A program made the translations under genes and the position numbers. From CADEFQ01 sp050249415 (GTDB lineage Bacteria; Pseudomonadota; Gammaproteobacteria; Steroidobacterales; Steroidobacteraceae): DNA of 64,000 nt. Positions 7,154-15,100 of this stretch are shown here, in pieces. Below the pieces are notes generated by a model. That model was not told the origin of the DNA. It did not search any database and saw only the letters and a program-made list of their open reading frames with translations. Numbering within the stretch: position 1 is the stretch's first letter; each line of letters opens with the position of its first letter. The DNA is taken from positions 62,001 through 126,000 of the forward strand of contig JBFWQO010000011.1 in NCBI GenBank assembly GCA_050249415.1, in the 5' to 3' direction.

Positions 7154-9634
7154 TCAGAACTGATAGCCGACGCTCAGCTCCACGGTACGCGGCATGATGA
7201 AGCGGCCGTTCGGAGCCGAAAGTGTCCTGGGATCGCTCTCGGTAAACGCCTGCTCGTCCGTCACGTTGTTGGAGGCGAGCTGCACGACGAACGCGTCATT
7301 GACCCGCAGGATGACACCGAGGTCGAGTTTCTCGTAGCCCTTCAGCACATTGACGTTCTGCGCCTCGCCGAAGCGATCGTCGACCGCGGTGAACGTGCCG
7401 TACACGGTGCCCTGGACATTGCCGACGCTGAAGTCGTAGGCCGGCGTCACGCGCAACTGCCAGTTGGGCTGGCGCTCCGTCTCGTTGCCGTCGATGTTCT
7501 CGGTGTCGAGACCCTGCGTGACGTTGATCTTCGAATCGAGCAGCGTCGCATTGAGTCCCACCGAGAACCCGGCGTCGGTCCTCCACATGCCATCGAGCTC
7601 GATGCCCTGCGATTCCTGCTCCGAAATCGTCGGATTGCCGCCGAACACGAAGAAGATCACCCGTGGATCGACCTTGGTGTAGAAGCCGGTCGCGAACAGG
7701 CTGAGATTGCGTGTTCCCCACTTGAAGCCGAGTTCGTACTGGTCGATGTCCTGGATCAGGTCATTGCCGCTCGCGAGCGCGGCGCGCCCGTCCCGGTACT
7801 CGTCGAAAGCCGGCATCTTGTGGCCGAAGCTGATGCGGCCGAAGACGCCCATGCGGTCGGTGAACTGGTAGTCGAGGGCGCCCGTCCACGAGAACTCCTT
7901 CTCGTCGGTCTCTATGCCGAAATCGACGTCGCCGTCGTTACCGTCGTCGACCGTGAAGTCGATCTGGTATTTCTCGAAACGAACACCGAGATCCGCCCGC
8001 AACCTGTCGGTCAGGTTGAAGGTCGTAGCCGCATAAAGCGCCATGGCGGTCGCGTCGCCGTCTTCGAGCGGATCGAAGTTGAAGCCGCAGCTGTCGACCG
8101 CAGGACTGTTGCAGGCAATCCCGGTCACGACCTCGCCGTGGTTCTCCACGACCTGGTACTTGGAATTGCCCAGGGCCCAGACATCGTTGCTCGAGGCGTT
8201 CGACGAATAGAAGCCGAAAGTCGCCGACCCCCGGTCGAAGGTCGAGGTCAGGCTGATATCGTTGGTGAAGGCTTCGAGATCCTTGCGCACTTCCCAGGCG
8301 CCGAACTGCTGGATGAATTCGTTGCTGCCGATCGCGCGTCCGGTGACGGAACCGGTGATCGGTCCCGTGACGACGGCGCGCGTGTCGACCGCCGGGTTGG
8401 CGAGCAGTGCGCCCACCTGCACGGCAGGGCCATCCGGCACGAGGCCGATCGTATCGGCATCACCGCTCGTGAAGCTGAAGCGATCGGTGAGCTGCCAGCC
8501 GTCGGCGATGTCGAGCACGACCGAGCCGCCCGCCATGGCGCCGCGCCAGCCGCGACCCTCGTCGAGATCGAGCGTCTTGCGTGTCGCGTTGGCCGCCGCG
8601 GGATCGCCGCCGTTCGGGAATGCGGCGGACGCGTTCGTCGTGATGATCTGCTGGCGCCGGTTCAGGGGTCCGAGCTGGTTGTAGCTGGCATCCACGCCCG
8701 GCACGTTGAACGCGACCGGCAGGTACCACTGGCCGTAGTCGTCGGTCTGGCGGTAGAACAGGTTGATCCTGCCGTTGTCGAGTTTGCGGGTGAGGTTGAT
8801 CGTGAACTGCTGGCCCTCATCCGAGTTGTAGCCGGCGTCCCTGATGCCCGGCGAACTCGTGATATAGCCGCCGATCATGTAGTAGAAGTCCTCGGCCAGC
8901 GCGCCGCTCACGTAGCCGTCGACGCGGCGCAGGTCGTAGTCCGAGGTCTTGTACTTGATCACGCCGTGCGTTTCATCGCCGCCCTCGCGCAGGATGAAGT
9001 TCGTCGTCAGGCCCGGCTGGCCGTTCGAGAACACCGGATTCGGACCGCCGCGCAGGGCCTCCATCCTGAGCACGGTCTCGTCGATGCGAAACAGCGTGGT
9101 GTTTTCCATGAACGACAATGTCGGGATCGGGAATACCGGGGCGCCATTCACCGAGACCGTGAGGTAGGGTGCGTCGCCGCCACCCGGGAACCCGCGCACC
9201 ATGACGTTCGCGCCCGCGACGCCGCCCGAGCTCTCGGTCCACACGCCGGGGACGAGCCTCAGGAGATCCGCGGTGCTCTGCGGCGAGAATTCCGTGATCT
9301 CTTTGTCGCTGACCGTGGTGATCGCGAAGCTCGCATCGAGCTTGCGGATCTCGGCGCCCGCCGCCGTACCGGTCACCACGACTTCCTGCAGGGGCGCCTC
9401 GGCCGGCTGTTGACTGCCGACCTGTGCCCTCACCGGCATTGCCGCGAGCAGGAGAGCAGCACCTGCGGCAACGAAACGTAACGCGACCGCGCAAACGCTG
9501 TCGTCGCGCCCCGCACCGATCGATGGCTTTGATGGCGGATCAGACCGCCGCATCCATGCAGTCGGGCGCCGACGACGCATGTGCGCCATCCCTGTCGCCC
9601 GCCGATTGCCCACAAGCCCGTATTCCCGGTTCAT
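7154..9634 (-). CDS. TonB-dependent receptor in a LacI-linked glycan locus
   Basis: The 826-residue protein has a long basic N-region, a signal peptide ending PVRAQ, a TonB-box-like PLQEVVVTG, a plug (LLRLVPGVWTESSGG, VRGFPGGGDAPYLTVSVNGA, MEALRGGPNPVFSNGQPG) and a barrel ending TVELSVGYQF. ATG 9634 was preferred to an upstream GTG because GAGGGGGC lies just before it. It is downstream of an exported glycosidase and a LacI-type regulator, and shares an operator-like motif with the glycosidase gene. This points to uptake of an oligosaccharide, probably a glucan; the exact sugar is unknown. Confidence 0.9.
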   Translation of the reverse strand: MNREYGLVGNRRATGMAHMRRRRPTAWMRRSDPPSKPSIGAGRDDSVCAVALRFVAAGAALLLAAMPVRAQVGSQQPAEAPLQEVVVTGTAAGAEIRKLDASFAITTVSDKEITEFSPQSTADLLRLVPGVWTESSGGVAGANVMVRGFPGGGDAPYLTVSVNGAPVFPIPTLSFMENTTLFRIDETVLRMEALRGGPNPVFSNGQPGLTTNFILREGGDETHGVIKYKTSDYDLRRVDGYVSGALAEDFYYMIGGYITSSPGIRDAGYNSDEGQQFTINLTRKLDNGRINLFYRQTDDYGQWYLPVAFNVPGVDASYNQLGPLNRRQQIITTNASAAFPNGGDPAAANATRKTLDLDEGRGWRGAMAGGSVVLDIADGWQLTDRFSFTSGDADTIGLVPDGPAVQVGALLANPAVDTRAVVTGPITGSVTGRAIGSNEFIQQFGAWEVRKDLEAFTNDISLTSTFDRGSATFGFYSSNASSNDVWALGNSKYQVVENHGEVVTGIACNSPAVDSCGFNFDPLEDGDATAMALYAATTFNLTDRLRADLGVRFEKYQIDFTVDDGNDGDVDFGIETDEKEFSWTGALDYQFTDRMGVFGRISFGHKMPAFDEYRDGRAALASGNDLIQDIDQYELGFKWGTRNLSLFATGFYTKVDPRVIFFVFGGNPTISEQESQGIELDGMWRTDAGFSVGLNATLLDSKINVTQGLDTENIDGNETERQPNWQLRVTPAYDFSVGNVQGTVYGTFTAVDDRFGEAQNVNVLKGYEKLDLGVILRVNDAFVVQLASNNVTDEQAFTESDPRTLSAPNGRFIMPRTVELSVGYQF

Positions 9635-9692
9635 TGTGCCCCCTCGGTTGATCGCGTCCGTCAGACGTGCCCGATATTCTGCGAACACCCGG

Positions 9693-9713
9693 GCGTTGTC
9701 AACGCTGTCATGT
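9693..9713 (-). promoter_or_regulatory. Operator-like motif upstream of the TonB receptor gene
   Basis: On the minus strand ATGACAGCGTTGACAACGC contains a palindrome GCGTTG-A-CAACGC and a TTGACA that could be the -35 hexamer. A near-identical block (TTGTCTAGCGCTGTCATGT against TTGTCAACGCTGTCATGT here, plus strand) lies at 11875-11893 at the glycosidase start. The neighbouring LacI protein is the obvious candidate to bind both. Confidence 0.55.
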
Positions 9714-9715
9714 AA

Positions 9716-9735
9716 TTGTGGTTTTCATACCACAA
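9716..9735. repeat. Inverted repeat TTGTGGT-N6-ACCACAA
   Basis: Seven-base arms flank a six-base TTTCAT loop directly after the glycosidase stop and before the receptor operator. It could be a weak terminator or attenuator for the upstream gene, or a second protein-binding site. Confidence 0.5.
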
Positions 9736-9737
9736 CT

Positions 9738-11897
9738 TCATGGAGGGTCGCTTTCCGGCGGCCGCATGGCGAGGTAGGCGGTGCTCCAGAGCTGCGCCGC
9801 GTTCGATTCGTCGACGTGTGCACCCTCGGCGCCGAAGGGCGCCACGGCGTACTGCCCGCGTTCGTACCGCCAGGACCAGAGCTCGGAATTGGCGAACCCG
9901 CGCGCCGCTTCGATCACGGCCCAGAGCTCCGATTGCGCCGACGCGAGGCGCTGGCGCAATTGCGCGGACAGATCCCGGCGCTGCAGCTGACGTTGCAAGC
10001 CTGCCGCCAGCAATGCCTGCTGCCACGACCAGATCACAGTGCCGTGGTAGGCATCGCGGGAGAACCTGCCCTGCAACGCCGTGGGCGCGAACGCCGGGTT
10101 CGCCACCACGAGACCGGCACCCGTCAGGAGACCCGCCGGGAACGGGCGCATCATCGAGGTCACCGCCAGATCGAGTGCGCGCGCGTCAGGGTGGCCGAGG
10201 AGCAGCACGAAGCCCTCGTCCGAGTTCACGATCGGTATCGGTGCACCGGCCGCGTCGAGTGCTATGGCGTGAAACCGCAGCCCACCGTCGCCTGCGCGCC
10301 CGCCGGCGAGCGCGCCGAGCGCGGCGTCGGCCGACACGCCGAGGTGCCCTGCATAGGCGCGGATATCGGCGCGCGCCACGGGGCCCGCGACGCGCACGAC
10401 GAAGTAGCCTGCCGCTTTCTCTCGCCATACCGCGGCCGCACGCGCCGCTCCAGAGAGCCGCGCGCGATCGGCAGCGGCGAGGTACGGCGTGAGCAGCCCG
10501 CTGTCGCGGAGGCGCGCCGCTGCTGCCACCGCGGCCGGCACGAGCGCAGCGTTGACATCGAACGGATAACGCCCGCCACCGAGCCCGTCGTGGCTGTCGC
10601 GCCATTCCCCGACCGCTCGCCCCGGCAGCAGCGCGACGAGGTTCGAACGGCGAGGATCTGCCGCAAACGGCGCCGCGCGCTCCATCACGAGCCGCAGGTT
10701 GCGCAGCAGGCGGTCGCCATTGCGGTCGTGTGCGCCGGGCTCCCCGGCGCCTCCATCGGAGGCGGTCCTCGAGCCGAGAAACGCCGCCGCGCGCGCACGC
10801 CCCCGGGGATCGTCGAGCAACCACGACGCGACGACCGGCGCGAGCAGGAAATCGCCGTCGATCATCCCGTAGTCGTAGACGGGCGCCGACGATGTCGTAC
10901 CCTGCGCGGCGCGGTGTTCGAGAACCGCGTACTCGCCGATGCTCTCCTCGTGGGCGACCTGGCCGCGCGCAGACAGGCGCGCGAGCACGGACTCGATCCC
11001 CGCTTCCACGGCGCGCGGCGTGAGCACGGGCATCAGCAGGCGCAGGGTCATCAGCGTGTCGCGACCGAAGTAGGTCAGGAATCGCCATGAGCCCGCGAGG
11101 AACTTCTCGCGGAACGCCAGGAACTCGAGTGTCTGCCGCATGGCGGCGTCCGGCGCAGCGTCAGCCGTGAGGAGTTCGCCCGCCGGTAGCGGTGTCAGGG
11201 GAGGCTCGCCGGTCGCGGCGGTGATTTCGAGCTCGATGCGGCCATCGTCGGGCGCGACGATCTGCGCGGCGTCGCCCCGGCACATCCGTCGCGTCGAGGC
11301 ATCGGCGCGTTCGGGGTCGTCGACTGCCTGCGTCGCCAGTCGCCCTTTCACAGGCCGCACGCGCAGCAGATAGCCGGGCGCGCCATCCAGCCGATCGCGC
11401 GCCCACTGCAGCTCGCCGGCTTGCGAACTGCCACGCGCCTCCACTGCCGCCGGCACCGGGCCGCCGAGTTCGTAGTCGCGAAGCACGCGCACGCTCGACA
11501 GTACCGCGCGACAGACCGTGAGCGACGGGGCGTCGATCGCCGCGGTCAGCTTCACGCCGTGCAGCGCGCGGCCACCGGCATCTGCCGCGTGCACCGGCCG
11601 CGGTTGATCGACCACGGACCATGAGTCCGGTTTCGACCGCGGCTCGAACCACAGGCCCACGCCGCTGTTGCCGGCGGGGAAGGCCACGAGGATCCGGGGC
11701 CGCATCCCGGACCGCAGCACGACATGGGCAGCCACCGGCCCTTCGCGCAGGAACCAGTTGATGTTCGCGCCCTCGCGCACTTCGAAGGCGAGCGCCCGGG
11801 CGTTGCAGGGGCTCGCGCCGACGAGGGTAAAGACCGCCAACACGGCGGCTCGAGCGAGCACGCCAACTGTCAAATTGTCTAGCGCTGTCATGTCCAT
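9738..11897 (-). CDS. Exported six-hairpin glycosidase-like protein (GDE/amylo-glucosidase-like)
   Basis: The product is about 719 residues, with a signal peptide (AAVLAVFTLVGASPCNARA), a beta-rich N-terminal half and an alpha/alpha-barrel C-terminal half. The segment WRFLTYFGRDTLMTLRLLMP is characteristic of the debranching-enzyme/glucoamylase-like six-hairpin superfamily, as are EWRDSHDGLGGGRYPFD and the late GTVIWSWQQALL. It should cleave glycosidic bonds of an alpha-linked glucan in the periplasm. The start is uncertain: an operator-like motif covers the first codons, and a GTG at codon 13 keeps the signal peptide. It lies between the LacI regulator and the TonB receptor on the same strand. 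Confidence 0.75.
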   Translation of the reverse strand: MDMTALDNLTVGVLARAAVLAVFTLVGASPCNARALAFEVREGANINWFLREGPVAAHVVLRSGMRPRILVAFPAGNSGVGLWFEPRSKPDSWSVVDQPRPVHAADAGGRALHGVKLTAAIDAPSLTVCRAVLSSVRVLRDYELGGPVPAAVEARGSSQAGELQWARDRLDGAPGYLLRVRPVKGRLATQAVDDPERADASTRRMCRGDAAQIVAPDDGRIELEITAATGEPPLTPLPAGELLTADAAPDAAMRQTLEFLAFREKFLAGSWRFLTYFGRDTLMTLRLLMPVLTPRAVEAGIESVLARLSARGQVAHEESIGEYAVLEHRAAQGTTSSAPVYDYGMIDGDFLLAPVVASWLLDDPRGRARAAAFLGSRTASDGGAGEPGAHDRNGDRLLRNLRLVMERAAPFAADPRRSNLVALLPGRAVGEWRDSHDGLGGGRYPFDVNAALVPAAVAAAARLRDSGLLTPYLAAADRARLSGAARAAAVWREKAAGYFVVRVAGPVARADIRAYAGHLGVSADAALGALAGGRAGDGGLRFHAIALDAAGAPIPIVNSDEGFVLLLGHPDARALDLAVTSMMRPFPAGLLTGAGLVVANPAFAPTALQGRFSRDAYHGTVIWSWQQALLAAGLQRQLQRRDLSAQLRQRLASAQSELWAVIEAARGFANSELWSWRYERGQYAVAPFGAEGAHVDESNAAQLWSTAYLAMRPPESDPP
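11875..11893 (-). promoter_or_regulatory. Operator-like motif at the glycosidase start
   Basis: The minus strand reads ACATGACAGCGCTAGACAA, sharing ACATGACAGCG and GACAA with the receptor operator near 9700. A third TGACAGCG lies at 11972-11965, within the 3' end of the lacI-type gene. The site overlaps the annotated start of the glycosidase, which hints that the true start is slightly downstream. Confidence 0.5.
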
Positions 11898-11949
11898 ATG
11901 ACGAGCAGGTTACACGCTTGGCAGCGCCCTGGTGTCTACCGGTCGTTTC

Positions 11950-12984
11950 TCACGGGACTGATACCGCTGTCAACCTGCAGCGCCCGATGCGTGGTGCGCC
12001 CGTGGAGCCTCGCGCCACCAGCTTGTAGGGCAGCGCGCGGACCTGGAACTTCTTCGGCGTGCTCAGGAGCAGGTCCGCGGCGGCATACGCGAGCTCGCGC
12101 GTCGGCTGGTGGATCGTCGTGAGTGGCGGCCACAGCGCACGCGCAAGATCGGTGTCGTCGAAGCCCGCGATGGACAGTTCGTCCGGCACGGCGATGCCGT
12201 GCTCGTGGGCCGCGGCCAGCACGCCGGCCGCCATGTCGTCATTGCTCGCGAAGATGGCAGTCGGTGGCGCATCGAGCCGGAACAGTTCGAGTGCGGCATT
12301 GCGGCCCGACTCGTAGCTGAACATGCCCGGTCGAACCAGCGACGGATCCTCGGCGATGCCTTCCGCGGCGAGCCCCTTGCGAAATCCCTTCAGGCGATCG
12401 CGTGACGCGCTGTGATCGGGGTGCCCGATGATGAACCCGATGCGCCTGTGGCCGAGTCCCGCGAGGTAGCGCGTCATGTCCATCGCCGCGGCCACGTCGT
12501 CCATGTGGGCGTACGGACAGATGCCGGGATTGTTGCCCGGCGCGATGCGCACGAACGGCACCTTGCGCCGCGTCAGCAACGCGAGCAGCCCCGGCTGGTC
12601 CGTGACGGGAGGAGAGAGGATCAGCCCGTCGACGTGTGTCTCGTCGATGAGCGCCTTGACCTCGTCGATGAACCTCGCGGAGTGCACGTCGCACTCCTGG
12701 AATATCAGCCGGAAGCCGAGCTCGCGGGAACGGTCGCGGGCGCCCGACTGCATGTGATAGACGTAATACGGGCTCGGATTGTCGTAGAGCAATGCGATCT
12801 GGTACGAGCGCCCGCCGGCGAGCGCACGAGCCGCGAGGCTCGGGCGAAAATCGAGCGCCTCGACGGCCTGTTCGACTTTGCGTCGCGTCTCCTTGCTGAC
12901 GTGGGCCTCATTGTTCAGGACACGCGAGACGGTCTTGATCGAAACGCCAGCCGCGGTTGCCACATCGTGAATGGTCGGCCGCAT
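11950..12984 (-). CDS. LacI family transcriptional regulator
   Basis: The 344-residue protein starts with the LacI helix-turn-helix (TIHDVATAAGVSIKTVSRVL) and hinge helix (FRPSLAARALAGGRS), followed by a periplasmic-binding-protein-like sugar sensor with IAGFDDTDLARALWPPLTTI. The last dozen residues after RGSTGAPR are unlike the family and may just be read-through to the next stop. It should repress the downstream glycosidase and TonB receptor genes until a sugar ligand binds. The ATG has a TATGAT hexamer six nt upstream and no ribosome site. Confidence 0.9.
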   Translation of the reverse strand: MRPTIHDVATAAGVSIKTVSRVLNNEAHVSKETRRKVEQAVEALDFRPSLAARALAGGRSYQIALLYDNPSPYYVYHMQSGARDRSRELGFRLIFQECDVHSARFIDEVKALIDETHVDGLILSPPVTDQPGLLALLTRRKVPFVRIAPGNNPGICPYAHMDDVAAAMDMTRYLAGLGHRRIGFIIGHPDHSASRDRLKGFRKGLAAEGIAEDPSLVRPGMFSYESGRNAALELFRLDAPPTAIFASNDDMAAGVLAAAHEHGIAVPDELSIAGFDDTDLARALWPPLTTIHQPTRELAYAAADLLLSTPKKFQVRALPYKLVARGSTGAPRIGRCRLTAVSVP

Positions 12985-12990
12985 GGCCCC

Positions 12991-12996
12991 ATCATA
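12991..12996 (-). promoter_or_regulatory. Putative leaderless -10 TATGAT for the LacI-type gene
   Basis: Minus-strand TATGAT is followed by six nt (GGGGCC) and the ATG at 12984. Confidence 0.5.
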
Positions 12997-13017
12997 GCCT
13001 CGTGGCGCGCGGACGGG

Positions 13018-13584
13018 CTATGGCGCCGCGCTGCGCGGATCGACGCGCAGGTTCGCGCGATACTGCGCGGCACGCGCCCGATAGTGCGCGGCGCTCGCCG
13101 CGATCAGCGCGAGCTCCCGCTCACCCGCCTGGCGCACGATCCTGCCGGGGGCGCCCATCACGACGCTGCCATCCGGAATATCGCGTCCGGGCGGCACGAG
13201 CGCGCCTGCAGCAATCACGCAATGGCGGCCGACACGCGCGTGGTCGAGCACCATCGCGCCGTTGCCGATCAGCGATTCGTCTGCAACGGTGCAGCCGTGC
13301 AGCAGCGCGCGGTGCCCGATCGTGACGTGGGCGCCGATGCGCGTCGGCTCGCCTTCGTCGGTGTGGATGATCGTGCCGTCCTGCACATTCGTGCCGGCGC
13401 CGATCTCGATCCAGTCGCTGTCGCCGCGCAACACCGCCTGGAACCACACGCTCGCTCCGGCACCGAGACGCACGCTGCCGATGACCTGCGCGCCCGGTGC
13501 GACATACCAGTCGTCGCCCTCCGCTGCCATCCGCCGCTCACCGATGACGTATATCAAGGGACTCTCCGGCGCATACGCGCGCAT
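13018..13584 (-). CDS. Gamma-carbonic-anhydrase-like hexapeptide-repeat protein
   Basis: The 188-residue protein is a left-handed beta-helix of the YrdA/PaaY class, with hexapeptide repeats from VAPGAQVIGSVRLG through VVMGAPGRIVR. The metal-ligand histidines are in place: IIHTDEG, and TIGHRALLHGC with its two spaced His. Family members bind zinc or iron; some hydrate CO2, others are thioesterases or acetyltransferase relatives. The frame is open 33 codons further upstream, but that extension is basic and low-complexity. An internal TTG at LIYVIGERR is another possible start. Confidence 0.85.
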   Translation of the reverse strand: MRAYAPESPLIYVIGERRMAAEGDDWYVAPGAQVIGSVRLGAGASVWFQAVLRGDSDWIEIGAGTNVQDGTIIHTDEGEPTRIGAHVTIGHRALLHGCTVADESLIGNGAMVLDHARVGRHCVIAAGALVPPGRDIPDGSVVMGAPGRIVRQAGERELALIAASAAHYRARAAQYRANLRVDPRSAAP

Positions 13585-13708
13585 GGCGCCGGGACCCCGG
13601 CCCGGGCCGTCCGGATTGTGCAGCAGCGCGGGACGATGAATTCCAGTCCGACGGCTTTTTCTGCGCCCGCCGCGACGGCACACTGATCTCCGTCACAAGG
13701 AGCAGATC

Positions 13709-13789
13709 GTGTTCACCTTCCGCAACCGCTCGGTATTTCCGGTCATCGCCGCGCTCGGCGTCGCCCTCGCGTTCGCGTTGCTCGGCTGA
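13709..13789 (+). CDS. Possible 26-residue single-span membrane peptide
   Basis: A GTG start seven nt after AAGGAG opens a 26-codon frame ending at a TGA. The product begins MFTFRNRSVFPV and continues with a hydrophobic run rich in Ala, Leu and Val, so it would be a one-pass membrane peptide with a basic N-terminus. It overlaps the 3' end of the facing beta-propeller gene by 47 nt. No homologous small protein is recognised. The good ribosome site is the main support. Confidence 0.4.
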   Translation: MFTFRNRSVFPVIAALGVALAFALLG

Positions 13790-14903
13790 CCTTTTTCTTC
13801 GGCGCAGGTTTGCGCCGTGCCGCGGTTTTGTGCCGCGCCGGCACCTTGCGCCGCGCCGCAGGCTTTTTCTTCGCCGCGGACTTTTTCTTCGCCGCGCGCT
13901 TCTTTTTCGGGCCGGCCTTCTGCTGCCTGGCCGCAGGGCGCCTCTTCCTGCCGGTTGCACGCGACCGGCCCGCATACACCGCGATGCCGGCGAGCGCGCG
14001 CGCCTGCCCCGTCTGCACCTTGCCGACGACGGCGCCCGACGCGAGCGACACCCTGGCGACCTCGCCCGTGAAGAAGCTGCCGACATACGCATGGCGTGCG
14101 TCGGCCGAGAGCGCGATGGTCGCCCAGCCGAAGCCTTCGAGCGCTATCGAGCGCACGGTTTCGCCATGGTCGTTCACGACGTCGATCCGCGCGCCGCGCA
14201 GCACGTACAGCATCCCGTCCGGCGCATAGGCCATACCGAAGAACATCTCGGGCGGGCCCTGGAAAGGCGGCTGGAACGACTGCAGGTCGGGCAACTGGCG
14301 ATCGTTCGCGAGGTCGTACCGCAGGAGGCGCGGCCCGGTTTCCGAGCAATACACGATCGTGCGCCCGTCGGGCGCGAGTGCCGAGCCGGTGATGCCGAGA
14401 AACCCGCCCATGCCGCCGTGGGTCTGCGTCGCGTATTCGTGCATGAGCGTACCGTCGGCGGCAAAACGCCACAGGTGGCCGTCGCCGAAGCGGTCGCCGC
14501 CCGGAAAGAACGGCAGTTTCGTCTTCATGCGCGCGGCGATCTCGGGACGGATCGTGTCTCCGACGAGGTGCTCGCCGAGGAAGAACGAACCGTCCTGCGC
14601 GAAGTTCACGTGCGAGTAGGCGCGTGTCGGCAGTTCGTCGCGGATCTGCACGCGCCCGTCGGGGTGGATGTTCAGCACGACGAACGCGTGCGAATCGAAC
14701 GCCCACAGCACACCGCGCGCATCGAAATTCAGGCCCCCGACGAGGTGCGTCGTGGCGCCGAGCCACAGGACGCCCTTCTGCCCGAGGTTCGCGTCGTACT
14801 GGATGATGCGGCCGCGGCCGGCATGGTCATCGAGCGGATTATCGAGCTCGGTGACGCCGACGAACACGTCGCCCCTGGCAAACGGCTTGAAACTGTCACT
14901 CAT
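13743..14903 (-). CDS. Beta-propeller (SMP-30/NHL-like) protein with a histone-H1-like basic tail
   Basis: The 386-residue product has no signal peptide. Residues 1 to about 320 form repeated blade-like units (YDANLGQKGVLW, GRVQIRDELPTRAYSHVNFA, FFGMAYAPDGMLYVLRG, TIALSADARHAYVGSFF). From about residue 325 the sequence turns into a Lys/Arg/Ala/Pro tail with repeats such as AKKKSAAKKKPAARRK, like AlgP or eukaryotic histone H1 tails. Such tails bind DNA or other polyanions. Propeller and tail in one reading frame is unusual. The ATG has TATGCT six nt upstream and no ribosome site. Function unknown. Confidence 0.75.
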   Translation of the reverse strand: MSDSFKPFARGDVFVGVTELDNPLDDHAGRGRIIQYDANLGQKGVLWLGATTHLVGGLNFDARGVLWAFDSHAFVVLNIHPDGRVQIRDELPTRAYSHVNFAQDGSFFLGEHLVGDTIRPEIAARMKTKLPFFPGGDRFGDGHLWRFAADGTLMHEYATQTHGGMGGFLGITGSALAPDGRTIVYCSETGPRLLRYDLANDRQLPDLQSFQPPFQGPPEMFFGMAYAPDGMLYVLRGARIDVVNDHGETVRSIALEGFGWATIALSADARHAYVGSFFTGEVARVSLASGAVVGKVQTGQARALAGIAVYAGRSRATGRKRRPAARQQKAGPKKKRAAKKKSAAKKKPAARRKVPARHKTAARRKPAPKKKVSRATRTRGRRRARR

Positions 14904-14909
14904 GCGCCG

Positions 14910-14915
14910 AGCATA
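14910..14915 (-). promoter_or_regulatory. Putative leaderless -10 TATGCT for the beta-propeller gene
   Basis: TATGCT on the minus strand is followed by CGGCGC and then the ATG at 14903, the same hexamer and spacing as the sigma factor gene at 29725. Confidence 0.5.
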
Positions 14916-15100
14916 GCGGGTCCGCGGACTGTCAGGCGGACTCGATGGAACAATGACCACAGGCGGCACGGCCGATCCTGTTCAATATGGGCGGCCGGCC
15001 TCGCCTTCGCATTGCGGGGTGCGCATGGCACACTTCATCGGCTGGCGGAGACGCCGATGGTCGCACCGGTACCGACCGGGCTTTAACGGGGAGAGGTGAC

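Noticed and set aside
7820..9481. A 553-codon plus-strand frame opposite the second TonB receptor
   Set aside because: No domain is visible and composition is that of a shadow frame; the receptor on the minus strand has all expected motifs.
13693..14766. A 357-codon minus-strand frame overlapping the beta-propeller gene
   Set aside because: It is the neighbouring frame of the same DNA; only the other frame shows blade-like repeats and a suitable start.
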